64,000 nucleotides of DNA, taken from the NCBI RefSeq assembly GCF_900107925.1, contig NZ_FNUJ01000004.1, positions 62,001 through 126,000 of the forward strand, in the 5' to 3' direction. Both the position numbers and the translations under genes were made by a program. Source of the stretch: Amycolatopsis pretoriensis (lineage in GTDB: Bacteria > Actinomycetota > Actinomycetes > Mycobacteriales > Pseudonocardiaceae). Shown here piece by piece: positions 16,776 through 25,842 of this stretch. Numbering within the stretch: the first letter of the stretch is position 1; every line of letters begins with the position of its first letter. Below the pieces are notes generated by a model, which searched no databases, had not been told where the DNA came from, and was given only the letters and a program-made list of their open reading frames with translations.

Positions 16776-19211
16776 CTAGTTGTCCGGCTCGTCGGACTTC
16801 GTCGGGGTCTCCTTCGACGTCGGCGGCGTCTTCGTGTGCTTCGGCGTGCTCTCCTGCGACGACGACTGGTTGCCGTGGTTGCCGCCCTGGTCGCCGTCGT
16901 TGCCGTTGTTGTCGCCGTCGCCGCCCTGGTTCTCGTCCGTCGGGGTCGCGTCCGTCGTCGTGGCCACGTCGGACGACGGCGGCGGCGGGACTTCGCCGCC
17001 GATGCGGTCGACCTTGTCGAACCGCTCGCCCGGCTTGCCGGTCAGGTACAGCGAGAGGAACTTCTGCCACATCGGGCCGGCGATGGTCGAGCCGTAGATC
17101 GGCGAGTTGTTCTTGCCGTGCAGCGGCTTGTTGCCGTCGCCGCCGACCCAGGCCGCCACCGAGACCGACGGCGTGTACCCGACCATCCACGTCTGCGAGT
17201 TCGCGTTCGCCGCCCACGACGGCTCGCCCGCGGTCTTCGTGTGCTGTTGGGTCCCCGTCTTGCCGGCGCACTCGTGGCCGCTGGGGCACTTCAGGTGCGA
17301 GAAGTCGATCACCGGCTTCAGCGCCTCGGTGACGTTCCCGGCGATCTGGCGGCTCTTGTCCGCGTCGCTGTCGAACGCGGCCTTGGCGTCGGTCGACGCC
17401 TCGTAGGCGACCTCGTTCTGCGCGTTGCTCACCTTGAGCACGAAGTGGCGGGGCCGCTGCTGGCCGTTGGCCGCGAACGTCGCGTACGCCGCGGCCATGT
17501 CCAGCGGCGTGATCTGGGTTTCGCCGCCGCCGAGGGAGATGTTGTTGTCCTTGGTCGAGATGATCGACTGGCCGCCGTCGTCGTTCTTGGTCTTCACGCC
17601 GGCTTCGCGCGCCGCGTCCTTGACCGGCTGCTGGTGGGTCTGGTTGAGGACCATGTCGTAGAAGACCGTGTTCGCGGACCGCTTCATCGCCTCGGCGACG
17701 GTGCACTCCTGCGAACAGCTGCTGCCCGGACCCGCGTTGCGCACGACGCGGCCGTCGAAGGTGCGGTTGTTGGAGCCGTCGAACGTCGCGTCGAGGCCCT
17801 TGCCCATCTTGAGGAACGCCGTGAGGTCGAACGGCTTCATCGACGAACCCGGGTTCTGCGGTGTGTTCGCCCAGTCGCGCCCGGCCTGGTCCTGCCCGTT
17901 GACCTGCACGATCGGCTTGCCGCCGTAGTAGGCGAGCACGCCGCCGGTCTTCGGGTCGACGGCGACCAGCGCGTCGAGCAGGTTGTCGTCGACCTGGTTC
18001 TCGAGCGCCTCGGTGGCGGCCTGCTCCGCGGCCTGCTGCGCCTTCGGGTCGATCGTCGTCTGCACGACGAAGCCACCGGAGTAGTAGCGGTCTTCCGGGA
18101 TGTCGTGCGCGGCCAGCTCGTCCTTCACCTGCTGGACGACGAACGCGGGCGGCGCGCCGGCCTGCTGCTTGCTGTCTTCGAGCGGGATCGGCGTCGGGAA
18201 CTTCGCCGCCGCGCGGTCGGCCGCGGTGATGTAGTTGTTCTTCACCATCCGGTCGAGCGCGGTGTTCCAGCGGTCTTGCGCGACCTTGGGGTTCTCCGAG
18301 CGGCCCGGCTGCTGGATCAGGCCGGCCAGCAACGCGGCTTCCGAGAAGGTCAGGTCCTTGGCGTCCTTGTGGAAGAAGGCCTGCGACGCCGCGCCCACCC
18401 CGTACGCCCCGCGCCCGAAGTAGATGATGTTCAGGTACGCGGTGATGATGTCCTTCTTCTCGTACGTCTGGTTCATCTTGAAGGACTTGGCCAGCTCGGT
18501 CCACTTGCGCGTCAACGTCGGGGCGTCGTTGTCGGTGGCCTTCTTGATGTACTGCTGCGAAATCGTCGAGCCACCGCCCGTGCCGCCGGTGGCCTGGTTG
18601 TACACCGCGCGCAGCAGGCCGCCGACGTCGAAACCGGAGTTGGTCTCGAAGGAGTCGTCCTCGGTCGCGATCGCCGCGTGCTTCATGACGTCGGGGATCT
18701 GCTCCGGCGTCAGCAGCACGCGGTTGCCGCCGCGCGGGACGTCCTTGCCCATCGGCGAGCCGTCGGCGAAGAGGTAGGTCACCGCCTGGCTCTGGTTCTG
18801 CGCCACCTCGGTCGGCGACGGCACGTCGACCAGGAAGTACGTGATGACGAACGCGATCGCGGGGAGCACGAAGAACACCGCGACGAACGCGTAGGCGACC
18901 CGCCGGATGATCTTCCAGCGGCGCTTCTTGCGCTGTTCCGGCGTGAGGACCGGCTTGCCGTCGTCATCGGGCCGGCCGTCGTCGACCGGTTCTTCGTACG
19001 CGTGGTGCGTCATCAGCTCGGGGCCACCGCTCATCGGCGGCGGCTCGGGGCGGTACCCGCGCGGCGGCGTCCGCGGCGGCTGCTGGGGTGGCTGCTGCTG
19101 CCAGGGCTGCTGCGGGCGGCGCGGACCCTGGCCGGGCGGCGGACCCTGGGGTGCGCGACGGCGCGGATCGGGTCCCTGGCCGGGCCAGGAGCGGGATCGA
19201 TCGTCGGACAC
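16776..19211 (-). CDS. Class A penicillin-binding protein (ponA paralogue 2)
   Basis: 811 residues with the same plan as its neighbours. A Pro/Gln/Arg-rich cytoplasmic N-terminus opens with SDDRSRSWPGQGPDPRRR, and the membrane helix contains FVLPAIAFVITYFLVDVPS. The GT51 domain has ATEDDSFETNSGFD and GGSTISQQYIKK. The transpeptidase has SSMKPF, SANTVFYD and GKTGTQQ. The tail is Gly/Asn/Asp then Ser/Thr/Lys/Pro-rich. GTG 19211 is chosen over the longer frame (19244) because GGAGG lies 8 bases upstream and the start then matches paralogue 3 (NDDRNRSWPGQEPD). Confidence 0.93.
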   Translation of the reverse strand: MSDDRSRSWPGQGPDPRRRAPQGPPPGQGPRRPQQPWQQQPPQQPPRTPPRGYRPEPPPMSGGPELMTHHAYEEPVDDGRPDDDGKPVLTPEQRKKRRWKIIRRVAYAFVAVFFVLPAIAFVITYFLVDVPSPTEVAQNQSQAVTYLFADGSPMGKDVPRGGNRVLLTPEQIPDVMKHAAIATEDDSFETNSGFDVGGLLRAVYNQATGGTGGGSTISQQYIKKATDNDAPTLTRKWTELAKSFKMNQTYEKKDIITAYLNIIYFGRGAYGVGAASQAFFHKDAKDLTFSEAALLAGLIQQPGRSENPKVAQDRWNTALDRMVKNNYITAADRAAAKFPTPIPLEDSKQQAGAPPAFVVQQVKDELAAHDIPEDRYYSGGFVVQTTIDPKAQQAAEQAATEALENQVDDNLLDALVAVDPKTGGVLAYYGGKPIVQVNGQDQAGRDWANTPQNPGSSMKPFDLTAFLKMGKGLDATFDGSNNRTFDGRVVRNAGPGSSCSQECTVAEAMKRSANTVFYDMVLNQTHQQPVKDAAREAGVKTKNDDGGQSIISTKDNNISLGGGETQITPLDMAAAYATFAANGQQRPRHFVLKVSNAQNEVAYEASTDAKAAFDSDADKSRQIAGNVTEALKPVIDFSHLKCPSGHECAGKTGTQQHTKTAGEPSWAANANSQTWMVGYTPSVSVAAWVGGDGNKPLHGKNNSPIYGSTIAGPMWQKFLSLYLTGKPGERFDKVDRIGGEVPPPPSSDVATTTDATPTDENQGGDGDNNGNDGDQGGNHGNQSSSQESTPKHTKTPPTSKETPTKSDEPDN

Positions 19212-19314
19212 GGGGCAGTCCTCCAGTGGGTCCGCGGGCAGCACGAGTCGCCGCCCCCTCTTGGAAAAGACGCGCGTGAGGCACCCGGGTTGCCGAAACG
19301 ATCTTCCTGAAACG

Positions 19315-19352
19315 CTTCAGGGCCCTCCGCGCGTTCGCGGAGGGCCCTGAAG
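19315..19352 (-). terminator. Strong perfect hairpin after ponA paralogue 3
   Basis: A 17-bp perfect stem (19315-19331 with 19336-19352) with a CGTT loop, ten bases past the stop at 19363. It should isolate paralogue 3 from paralogue 2. Confidence 0.8.
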
Positions 19353-19362
19353 GAGGACGCTG

Positions 19363-22104
19363 CTACCCGGGCCCGGAGCCCGGTGGCTGGGCGACTCCGC
19401 CACCACCACCGAACGTGTTGCCCTGACCGGGGTCGATGCTCGTGATCGGCGGGCCCGGCCGGGTCCGGGTCCGGGTCGGCGTGCTCGTGTCGGTGTCCGA
19501 CGGCTCGGTGCTGGGCGAGCTTTCCGTGCTGGTCGGCGGCGTCGTCGTGGTCGGCGTGTCCGGCGGCTTCGACTGCGTCGTCGTCACGTCGTTGACGTCC
19601 TTGCCGATCGCCTGGACCTTGTCGAACTTCTCCGCCGGCTTGCCCTTGAGGTAGAGGTTCATGAAGTTCTGCCACGTCGGGCCGGCGATGGTGGCACCGA
19701 AGATCGGCTTGTTCTTCGGATCGTGCAGCGGCTTGTTGCCGTCGCCGCCGACCCAGACCGCCGCCGACACCGAAGGCGTGTAGCCGACCATCCACGTCTG
19801 CGCGTTGCGGTCGCCGTACGACTTCGGGTCGCTGTCCTTCGCCGTGTACTGCTGCGTACCGGTCTTGCCCGCGCACTCGTGACCGCTCGGGCACTTCAGG
19901 TTCGAGTGGTTGATGACCGGGACCAGCGCCTCGGTGACGTTGCCCGCGATCTGCTGGCTCTTCGACGCGTCGTCGTCGAACGCCGGGTTGGTCTTGATGT
20001 TGTTCTGGTCGAACTCGACCTCGTCCTGGTTGTTCGTGAGCTTCGCGACGAAGTGCTGCTCGTGGTACGTGCCACCGTTGGCGAACGACGAGTACGCGGC
20101 CGCCATGTCCTCCGGTGTCACGGCCGTGCCACCACCACCGAGCGAGATGTTGTTGTCGTCGGTGTAGAGGACGCTCTTGCCGTCCGGCGCGACCTTGACC
20201 CCGGCTTCCTTGGCCGCTTCCGCGACCCGCGACGGCTTCGTCACGTTCAGCACCATGTCGTAGAACACGGTGTTCGCCGAGATCTCCATCGCCTTCGCGA
20301 CGGTGCAGTCCTTGCCGCAGCTCGCGCTGTCACCCGCGTTCCGGACCGTGCGGCCGCCGAGCACCCGGTTGTTCGAGCCGTCGAACGTCTCGCCGAGGCC
20401 CTTGCCCATCTTGAGGAACGCCGTGAGGTCGAACGCCTTGACCGACGAACCGGGGTTTCTCGCCTGGTTGGCGCGGTCCTGGCCGATCTGGTCCTTGCCG
20501 TTGGCGTCCTTCACCAGCTCCGGCCCGCCGTAGTAGGCAAGCACGCCGCCGGTCTTCGGATCGACCGCGACCAGCGCGTTCAGCAGGTTTTCGTCGGTCT
20601 GGCCCTTCATGCCGTCCGCGGCGGCCTTCTCCGCCGCGTCCTGGGCCGCCGGGTCGATCGTCGTGTAGATCTTGGCGCCGCTGGAGAACAGCTTGTTCTC
20701 GTCGTAGCCCTTCGCCGCGAGTTCGTCCTTGATCCGCTGCTGGACCTGGTAGGTCAGCTTGCCGGAGTTCTGCTCCTTGTTGGCGTTCTTCGCGATCGGC
20801 GTCGGGTACTGGAAGGTGGCGCGCTCGTCCGCCCGGAGCCACTTGTTGGCGACCATCTGGTCCATCACGTACGCCCAGCGCTTCTGGGCGTACGCCTGGT
20901 TCTCCGAACGGCCGGGACCCTGGATCAGGCCGGCGAGCAGCGAGGCTTCGGACGCGTTGAGGTCCTTGGCGTCCTTGTTGAAGTACGCCTTCGCGGCCGC
21001 CTGGATGCCGTTCGCGCCGCGGCCGAAGTAGACGATGTTCAGGTAGGAAGTGATGATCTCTTCCTTGGACTGCTGGTTGTTCATCTTGAACGACTTGGCC
21101 AGCTCGGTCCACTTGCGGGTCAGCGTCGGGGCGTCGTTCTGCGTCGCCTGCTTGATGTACTGCTGGGAGATGGTCGAACCACCGCCCTGGCCGCCGGACA
21201 CCTGGTTCCAGACCGCGCGCAGGATGCCGGTGACGTCGAAGCCCGAGTTGGTCTCGAACGTCGCGTCCTCCGCCGAGTACACCGCGTGCTTGACGACCTC
21301 GGGCACCTCGCCCGGCTTGAGCAGCTGGCGGTCGCCGCCCGGCGGGAGTTCCCGGCCCAGCTGCTGCCCGTTGGCGTCGAAGTAGGTGATCGGCTGGTTC
21401 TGCAGCGACTTGATGCTGTCCGGCGTCGGCACGTCGACCAGGAAGTACGTGATGACGAACGCGATCGCGGGGACGACGAAGAAGAGCCCGACGAAGGCGT
21501 ACGACACCCGCCGGATGATCTTCCACCGGCGCTTCTTGCGCTGCGCCGGCGTGAGGACCTTCTTGCCCTTTTCGTCGAGCTCGTCCTGGGGCTCGACGTC
21601 GTCGGCGAACTCGTTGAAGGCAGCGTCGTCGTAGCCGTCGTCGTACGGGTCGCGGCCGAAGTCGTCGGTCCCGTTGTGCGCGTGGTGGGTGATCAGGTCC
21701 GGCTCGCGCCCGGGTGGCGGCACCGGCCGGTTGCCGGGCTGGCGGAAGCCCTGCGGCGGGGAGCCGGGCGGGCCCTGCTGCGCGCGTTGCCCCGGTGGCG
21801 GGACGGCGCGGCGCGGCGGCATGCCCTGCTGACGCGGGCGCTGCGGCCGCCTCGGCGGCTGCTCGTCGCCGGCGGGCCACTGGGGACCGCCTTCGTCGCC
21901 GGACGGCCACTCGGGCGACCCGCCGCCACGCGGGTTGCCGCGGGGCGGCGTCCCACGCTGAGCCGATTCACCGCGTGGCCGGCGGGGGGCTTCTTCGCCG
22001 GGCCACGCCGGTCCGGGGTCTTCCCCCGGCCACGGGCCTGACTGGGCACGGCGAGGTGCATCTGGCTCCTGGCCGGGCCAGGAGCGGTTGCGGTCGTCGT
22101 TCAC
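19363..22104 (-). CDS. ponA1: Class A penicillin-binding protein (ponA paralogue 3; positional ponA1 equivalent)
   Basis: 913 residues, the longest of the three. The extended Pro/Arg/Gln-rich cytoplasmic region has an acidic patch before the membrane helix (VFFVVP-like, FFVVPAIAFVITYFLVDVPT). The GT51 domain has SAEDATFETNSGFD and GGSTISQQYIKQ. The transpeptidase has SSVKAFD, SANTVFYD and GKTGTQQYT. The C-terminal tail is Thr/Ser/Pro-rich and ends in GGGGGVAQPPGSG. GTG 22104 has GGGAGG 7 bases upstream. It follows the DUF5318 gene, as ponA1 follows Rv0049 in M. tuberculosis, so it is the best candidate for the ancestral copy. Confidence 0.93.
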   Translation of the reverse strand: MNDDRNRSWPGQEPDAPRRAQSGPWPGEDPGPAWPGEEAPRRPRGESAQRGTPPRGNPRGGGSPEWPSGDEGGPQWPAGDEQPPRRPQRPRQQGMPPRRAVPPPGQRAQQGPPGSPPQGFRQPGNRPVPPPGREPDLITHHAHNGTDDFGRDPYDDGYDDAAFNEFADDVEPQDELDEKGKKVLTPAQRKKRRWKIIRRVSYAFVGLFFVVPAIAFVITYFLVDVPTPDSIKSLQNQPITYFDANGQQLGRELPPGGDRQLLKPGEVPEVVKHAVYSAEDATFETNSGFDVTGILRAVWNQVSGGQGGGSTISQQYIKQATQNDAPTLTRKWTELAKSFKMNNQQSKEEIITSYLNIVYFGRGANGIQAAAKAYFNKDAKDLNASEASLLAGLIQGPGRSENQAYAQKRWAYVMDQMVANKWLRADERATFQYPTPIAKNANKEQNSGKLTYQVQQRIKDELAAKGYDENKLFSSGAKIYTTIDPAAQDAAEKAAADGMKGQTDENLLNALVAVDPKTGGVLAYYGGPELVKDANGKDQIGQDRANQARNPGSSVKAFDLTAFLKMGKGLGETFDGSNNRVLGGRTVRNAGDSASCGKDCTVAKAMEISANTVFYDMVLNVTKPSRVAEAAKEAGVKVAPDGKSVLYTDDNNISLGGGGTAVTPEDMAAAYSSFANGGTYHEQHFVAKLTNNQDEVEFDQNNIKTNPAFDDDASKSQQIAGNVTEALVPVINHSNLKCPSGHECAGKTGTQQYTAKDSDPKSYGDRNAQTWMVGYTPSVSAAVWVGGDGNKPLHDPKNKPIFGATIAGPTWQNFMNLYLKGKPAEKFDKVQAIGKDVNDVTTTQSKPPDTPTTTTPPTSTESSPSTEPSDTDTSTPTRTRTRPGPPITSIDPGQGNTFGGGGGVAQPPGSGPG

Positions 22105-22171
22105 GAATGGGCCTCCCAGACCGGCACCCGGTAGTGCGCCGTTCTGCGCTCTTCAGCGGTAGTGATCCAGC

Positions 22172-22570
22172 TCACCGGCCTGCGGTCCTTCGCGGACCGT
22201 CGGCCGGCTCCCCCGTGCCGAGGACGTACGACCGGACCAGGTGGTTCCAGTGGCACGCGCGGCACACTTCGACGTCGTACACGGTGAACTCGGCGAACAG
22301 GCCGGCCATCCTGGCCAGCTCTTCGGGGGTCCTCGCCGAGCCCGCGACGTGCTTGAGTTCGTCGCCGTAGACCCAGGACACCAGGGTCAGCGGCTCCTGG
22401 CGGCAGATCGGACAGGGCTGGTCACCGGCCCGGCCGTGGAACTTAGCCGCCCGCAGCAGGTACGGGCTCGCGTCGCAGGCTTCATAGCTGCCGACGCGCC
22501 CGGAGCGGACTTCGGCGAGCAGCGCACGGCGCTGCAACGCGTAGTCCACGACCTGCCGCTGGTTAATCAC
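22172..22570 (-). CDS. DUF5318 family protein (Rv0049-like), probable zinc-binding
   Basis: 132-residue cytosolic protein. The core has INQRQVVDYALQRRALLAEV, YLLRAAKFHGRAGDQPCPICR and a second pair in VEVCRACHWNHL, so four cysteines could hold a zinc ion. The function is unknown. GTG 22570 gives the family length; the open frame extends upstream without support. It lies 67 bases before ponA paralogue 3 on the same strand, a linkage conserved in mycobacteria. Confidence 0.75.
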   Translation of the reverse strand: MINQRQVVDYALQRRALLAEVRSGRVGSYEACDASPYLLRAAKFHGRAGDQPCPICRQEPLTLVSWVYGDELKHVAGSARTPEELARMAGLFAEFTVYDVEVCRACHWNHLVRSYVLGTGEPADGPRRTAGR

Positions 22571-22721
22571 CAGGACAGAGTACGGGCTCTTCCTGTGTCG
22601 TCCACGCCCCCTAGCGCGACCAACCTCACGACCGGGACGGACACGCCGGACGTTCGATAACTCTCCGGTGAATTTCCCCCACTCCAGAGTGAGGGCGCCT
22701 GTTGGCTTCGCCACTTCGATG

Positions 22722-22734
22722 TATCGGCGCGATA
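22722..22734. promoter_or_regulatory. Candidate PadR operator
   Basis: TATCG-GCG-CGATA is a perfect inverted repeat overlapping a -10-like TATAGT (22733-22738) upstream of the padR-type gene, which suggests autoregulation. It could also act on the divergent DUF5318-ponA unit. Confidence 0.4.
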
Positions 22735-22815
22735 TAGTGGCTGAGTAGGTTTGATCGAGGCGCTCGTTCGGAGCAACGCGGGTCGTCTCGGTTTGTTCCC
22801 GGAAGGGGGTGCGCT

Positions 22816-23361
22816 GTGCTGGAGTTCGCGATCCTCGGTCTTCTGCACGAGGCGCCCATGCACGGGTACGTGCTGCGCAAGCGGCTGCACGAGACGCTCG
22901 GCACGTTCCGGACGTTCTCGTACGGCTCGCTGTACCCGACCCTGCGGAAGCTGCTGCGGGCCGGGTACCTGGTCGAAGAGCTGGACGAGGCCGACGACCG
23001 GGCGTGGTCGCGGCGCGGCCGGCGGGTCTACAAGCTCACCGCGGAGGGCAAGGAGCGCTTCGGCGAGCTGCTCGGCGACGCCGGGCCGCAGACCTGGGAC
23101 GACGAGGGTTTCGGCGTCCACCTGGCCTTCTTCTCGCGGACCCCGGCCGACGTGCGGATGCGGATCCTCGAGGGCCGCCGCCGCCGCGTCGAAGAACGCC
23201 GCGAGGGCATGCGGGCGGCGCTGGCCAGGGCCGAGGAGAAGATCGATCGCTACACCCGCGAGCTGCACCGGCTGGGGCTGGAGACGAGCGAGCGGGAGGT
23301 GCGCTGGCTCAACGAGCTGATCGCGCACGAACAGGCCGAGCGGCAGGGTCCGGAGACCTGA
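22816..23361 (+). CDS. PadR family transcriptional regulator (Rv0047c-like)
   Basis: 181-residue regulator. The N-terminal winged helix (about 1-75) shows LEFAILGLLHEAPMHGYVLR and SYGSLYPTLRKLLRAGYLVE. The C-terminal Vir_C-like helical dimerisation domain includes VEERREGMRAALARAEEKID. It sits just upstream of ino1 on the same strand, as Rv0047c does beside ino1 in M. tuberculosis, so it may control ino1. The gap of 72 bases allows co-transcription. Confidence 0.9.
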   Translation: MLEFAILGLLHEAPMHGYVLRKRLHETLGTFRTFSYGSLYPTLRKLLRAGYLVEELDEADDRAWSRRGRRVYKLTAEGKERFGELLGDAGPQTWDDEGFGVHLAFFSRTPADVRMRILEGRRRRVEERREGMRAALARAEEKIDRYTRELHRLGLETSEREVRWLNELIAHEQAERQGPET

Positions 23362-23433
23362 GCCGCCCGGCGCGGGCCGCAGCGTCGCGGCACCAGACCT
23401 ACTGAACAGACACGGATTGAAGGAGAAACCCCC

Positions 23434-24522
23434 ATGGGCGAGAACCGCCGCGTACGGGTGGCCATCGTGGGCGTCGGCAACTGCGCGGCGTCGCTGGTCC
23501 AGGGTGTCCAGTACTACCGCGACGCGGACCCGGCCACCCGCGTCCCCGGTCTGATGCACGTCGACTTCGGCGGGTACCACGTCCGCGACATCGAGTTCGT
23601 CGCCGCGTTCGACGTGGACGCCAAGAAGGTCAGCCGCGACCTGTCCGAGGCGATCTTCGCCTCCGAGAACAACACCATCAAGATCGCCGACGTGCCGCCG
23701 CTCGGCGTCACCGTCCAGCGCGGCCACACCCACGACGGCCTCGGCCGCTTCTACCGCGAGACGATCGAGGAGTCCGACGAGACCCCGGTCGACATGGTCG
23801 CCGCGCTGCGCGAGGCGCAGGCCGACGTGCTCGTGTCGTACCTGCCGGTGGGCTCCGAGGTGGCGGACAAGTTCTACGCCCAGGCCGCGATCGACGCCGG
23901 CGTGGCGTTCGTCAACGCGCTGCCGGTGTTCATCGCCTCCGACCCCGAGTGGGCCAAGAAGTTCACCGACGCCGGCGTCCCGATCGTCGGCGACGACATC
24001 AAGTCCCAGGTCGGCGCCACCATCACGCACCGCGTGCTGGCGAAGCTGTTCGAAGACCGCGGCGTCCAGCTCGACCGGACGATGCAGCTCAACGTGGGCG
24101 GGAACATGGACTTCCTGAACATGAAGGAGCTCGAGCGGCTCGAGTCGAAGAAGATCTCGAAGACCCAGTCGGTGACGTCGCAGGTCGACCGCGACCTCGG
24201 CAAGGGCAATGTCCACATCGGACCGTCGGACTACGTGCAGTGGCTCGACGACCGCAAGTGGGCCTACGTCCGGCTCGAGGGCCGCGCGTTCGGTGACGTG
24301 CCGCTGAACCTGGAGTACAAGCTCGAGGTGTGGGACTCGCCGAACTCGGCGGGCATCATCATCGACGCGGTCCGGGCGGCGAAGATCGCGCTCGACCGCG
24401 GCATCGGCGGCCCGATCCTGTCGGCGTCGTCCTACTTCATGAAGTCGCCGCCGGAGCAGTACGACGACGCGACCGCGCGTGACGCCGTCGAGAAGTTCAT
24501 CCGCGGCGAGGTCGAGCGGTAA
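23434..24522 (+). CDS. ino1: Inositol-1-phosphate synthase
   Basis: 362-residue enzyme converting glucose-6-phosphate to myo-inositol-1-phosphate with NAD. This is the entry to phosphatidylinositol, mannoside lipids and mycothiol in actinobacteria. Motifs are the Rossmann VAIVGVGNCAASLVQGVQYY, VGDDIKSQVGATITHR, QLNVGGNMDFLNM, SKKISKTQSVTSQ and LEVWDSPNSAGIIIDAVRAAK. The length matches actinobacterial forms. AAGGAG stands 8 bases before ATG. Confidence 0.96.
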   Translation: MGENRRVRVAIVGVGNCAASLVQGVQYYRDADPATRVPGLMHVDFGGYHVRDIEFVAAFDVDAKKVSRDLSEAIFASENNTIKIADVPPLGVTVQRGHTHDGLGRFYRETIEESDETPVDMVAALREAQADVLVSYLPVGSEVADKFYAQAAIDAGVAFVNALPVFIASDPEWAKKFTDAGVPIVGDDIKSQVGATITHRVLAKLFEDRGVQLDRTMQLNVGGNMDFLNMKELERLESKKISKTQSVTSQVDRDLGKGNVHIGPSDYVQWLDDRKWAYVRLEGRAFGDVPLNLEYKLEVWDSPNSAGIIIDAVRAAKIALDRGIGGPILSASSYFMKSPPEQYDDATARDAVEKFIRGEVER

Positions 24523-24533
24523 GCAGACTCTTG

Positions 24534-24568
24534 GAAGAAGGCCGTCACCGCTGGTGGCGGCCTTCTTC
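24534..24568 (+). terminator. Terminator of ino1
   Basis: GAAGAAGGCCG (24534-24544) pairs perfectly with CGGCCTTCTTC (24558-24568), with a small inner CACC/GGTG stem. It starts 12 bases past the stop. Confidence 0.85.
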
Positions 24569-24613
24569 GCATGGTGCACTAAACCGGTGGGGCGGGGTGG
24601 GCGTTGGCGGGGC

Positions 24614-25144
24614 GTGAGTGCGAGCGTGGGCGAGAGCGCGCCGGGGGACCTGGGCGCGCCGACGTTCCACGACCTGTTCCGGGAGTACTTCGCCCAGATG
24701 ACGAGGCTGGCGCACCTGCTCGGCGCGGACGACGCGGAGAACGTCGCCCAGGAGGCGTTCGTCAAGCTCCACCAGCGCTGGGACACGCTGTCGGACCACA
24801 CGCGGGTGGCCGGCTACCTGCGCACGACCGTGGTGAACATGTCCCGGTCGCGCACGCGGCACCTGCGCGTGGTGCGGCGAACCCCACAGGAACGGCCGCC
24901 GGACGAGCTGTCGGCCGAGGTCCGGGCGGTGGCCAACTGGGAGCACGAGCGGCTGCGCGAGGTATTGGGGAAATTGTCCCGTCGCCAACGCGAGGTGCTG
25001 GTGCTGAGGTATTGGCTGGACCTCAGCACGGCGGGCATCGCGGAGACCCTGGGTATCTCACCCGGGACGGTCAAGGCGACCACGCACCACGCGATGGAGA
25101 ACCTGCGCAAGCACCTGGGGGAAGAGCCGGGAGGTGAGCGATGA
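24614..25144 (+). CDS. ECF sigma factor (SigE70-like subfamily)
   Basis: 176-residue extracytoplasmic-function sigma factor. Region 2 spans about 18-85 (FREYFAQMTRLAHLLGADD, AQEAFVKLHQRW). Region 4 spans about 118-172 (LSRRQREVLVLRYWLDLSTA, ETLGISPGTVKATTHHAMENL). GTG 24614 is used. It overlaps the next gene by 4 bases (ATGA), so the downstream membrane protein is its likely regulator or target. Confidence 0.88.
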   Translation: MSASVGESAPGDLGAPTFHDLFREYFAQMTRLAHLLGADDAENVAQEAFVKLHQRWDTLSDHTRVAGYLRTTVVNMSRSRTRHLRVVRRTPQERPPDELSAEVRAVANWEHERLREVLGKLSRRQREVLVLRYWLDLSTAGIAETLGISPGTVKATTHHAMENLRKHLGEEPGGER

Positions 25145-25842
25145 CCGACCTCGAACGCAAGCTGGCCGACGCCCTGCGGGAGCAGGCGGACCAGGTCACG
25201 CCCAACCTCGACGCGGCGTGGGCCGAGCAGCAGCGAAGGCAGCGCCGCCCCCGGCGCCGCCGGTTGACGGTGGTGGTCGCCCCCCTGGCGGCGGTCTTGG
25301 TGGTGTTGACGAGCGTGCTGCTGGCCACGCGGCTGAACGACGCCTCGCCCCCGGCTCCGCCGGCCCACCCCGGCGATCTGCTCACCCTCCCGCAGGCCGA
25401 ATACCAGCCCATGGGCGAGCTGAAGGTGGTGAGCACCCCGGTCCGGCTGATCGACTTCGCCGGCCAGACCGACCGCTGGACCCCCTACGCGTTCATCGCG
25501 ACCACGGTCCCCGCGCCCGATCAGACGTTGTTCTGCGTCGCCGCGGTCCCGGAGAACCAGCCGCTCGACGAATCAGAGCCGCAGTACGCGACCAAGTCGC
25601 CTTCGTGCGCGCCGATCTCCTCCGGACGGATCCGCGCCGGATACGTGGGTGAGACCGGGGGGCCGCTGCCGCCCGGGAAAGCGGTCTACCTGGTCGACTC
25701 AGCGGTGGTGGGCCTGGTCCGGCTGTTCGACGAGAAAGGCGGTCTGAGCACGGCGAAGCCGTTCGGGGCCGTCACGCCGGGCAAGGTGTACTTGGCCACC
25801 GTCGACCCAGGCTGGCCGCCGGTGCGCTTCGACGTCAGCTGA
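25141..25842 (+). CDS. Single-pass membrane protein, putative partner of the ECF sigma factor
   Basis: 233 residues. A short cytoplasmic N-terminus (TDLERKLADALREQADQVTP, then a basic QRRPRRRR patch) precedes one membrane helix (VVVAPLAAVLVVLTSVLLA, about 44-62) and an extracytoplasmic domain with cysteines in TLFCVA and SPSCAPI. The layout is that of a membrane-tethered anti-sigma factor, but the usual HxxxCxxC zinc motif is absent. The role is inferred from the ATGA overlap. Its 3' end overlaps the convergent HAD gene by 8 bases. Confidence 0.65.
   Translation: MTDLERKLADALREQADQVTPNLDAAWAEQQRRQRRPRRRRLTVVVAPLAAVLVVLTSVLLATRLNDASPPAPPAHPGDLLTLPQAEYQPMGELKVVSTPVRLIDFAGQTDRWTPYAFIATTVPAPDQTLFCVAAVPENQPLDESEPQYATKSPSCAPISSGRIRAGYVGETGGPLPPGKAVYLVDSAVVGLVRLFDEKGGLSTAKPFGAVTPGKVYLATVDPGWPPVRFDVS

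Noticed and set aside
16569..19310. 913-codon plus-strand frame across two ponA genes
   Set aside because: Shadow of the PBP genes; it spans two genes and a terminator hairpin.
14345..22104. Loss of GT51 function from Asn replacing His in ED..F.TN.GF
   Set aside because: As recalled, mycobacterial PonA1 has a similar EDRNFYSNPGF motif, so this variant appears normal for the group.
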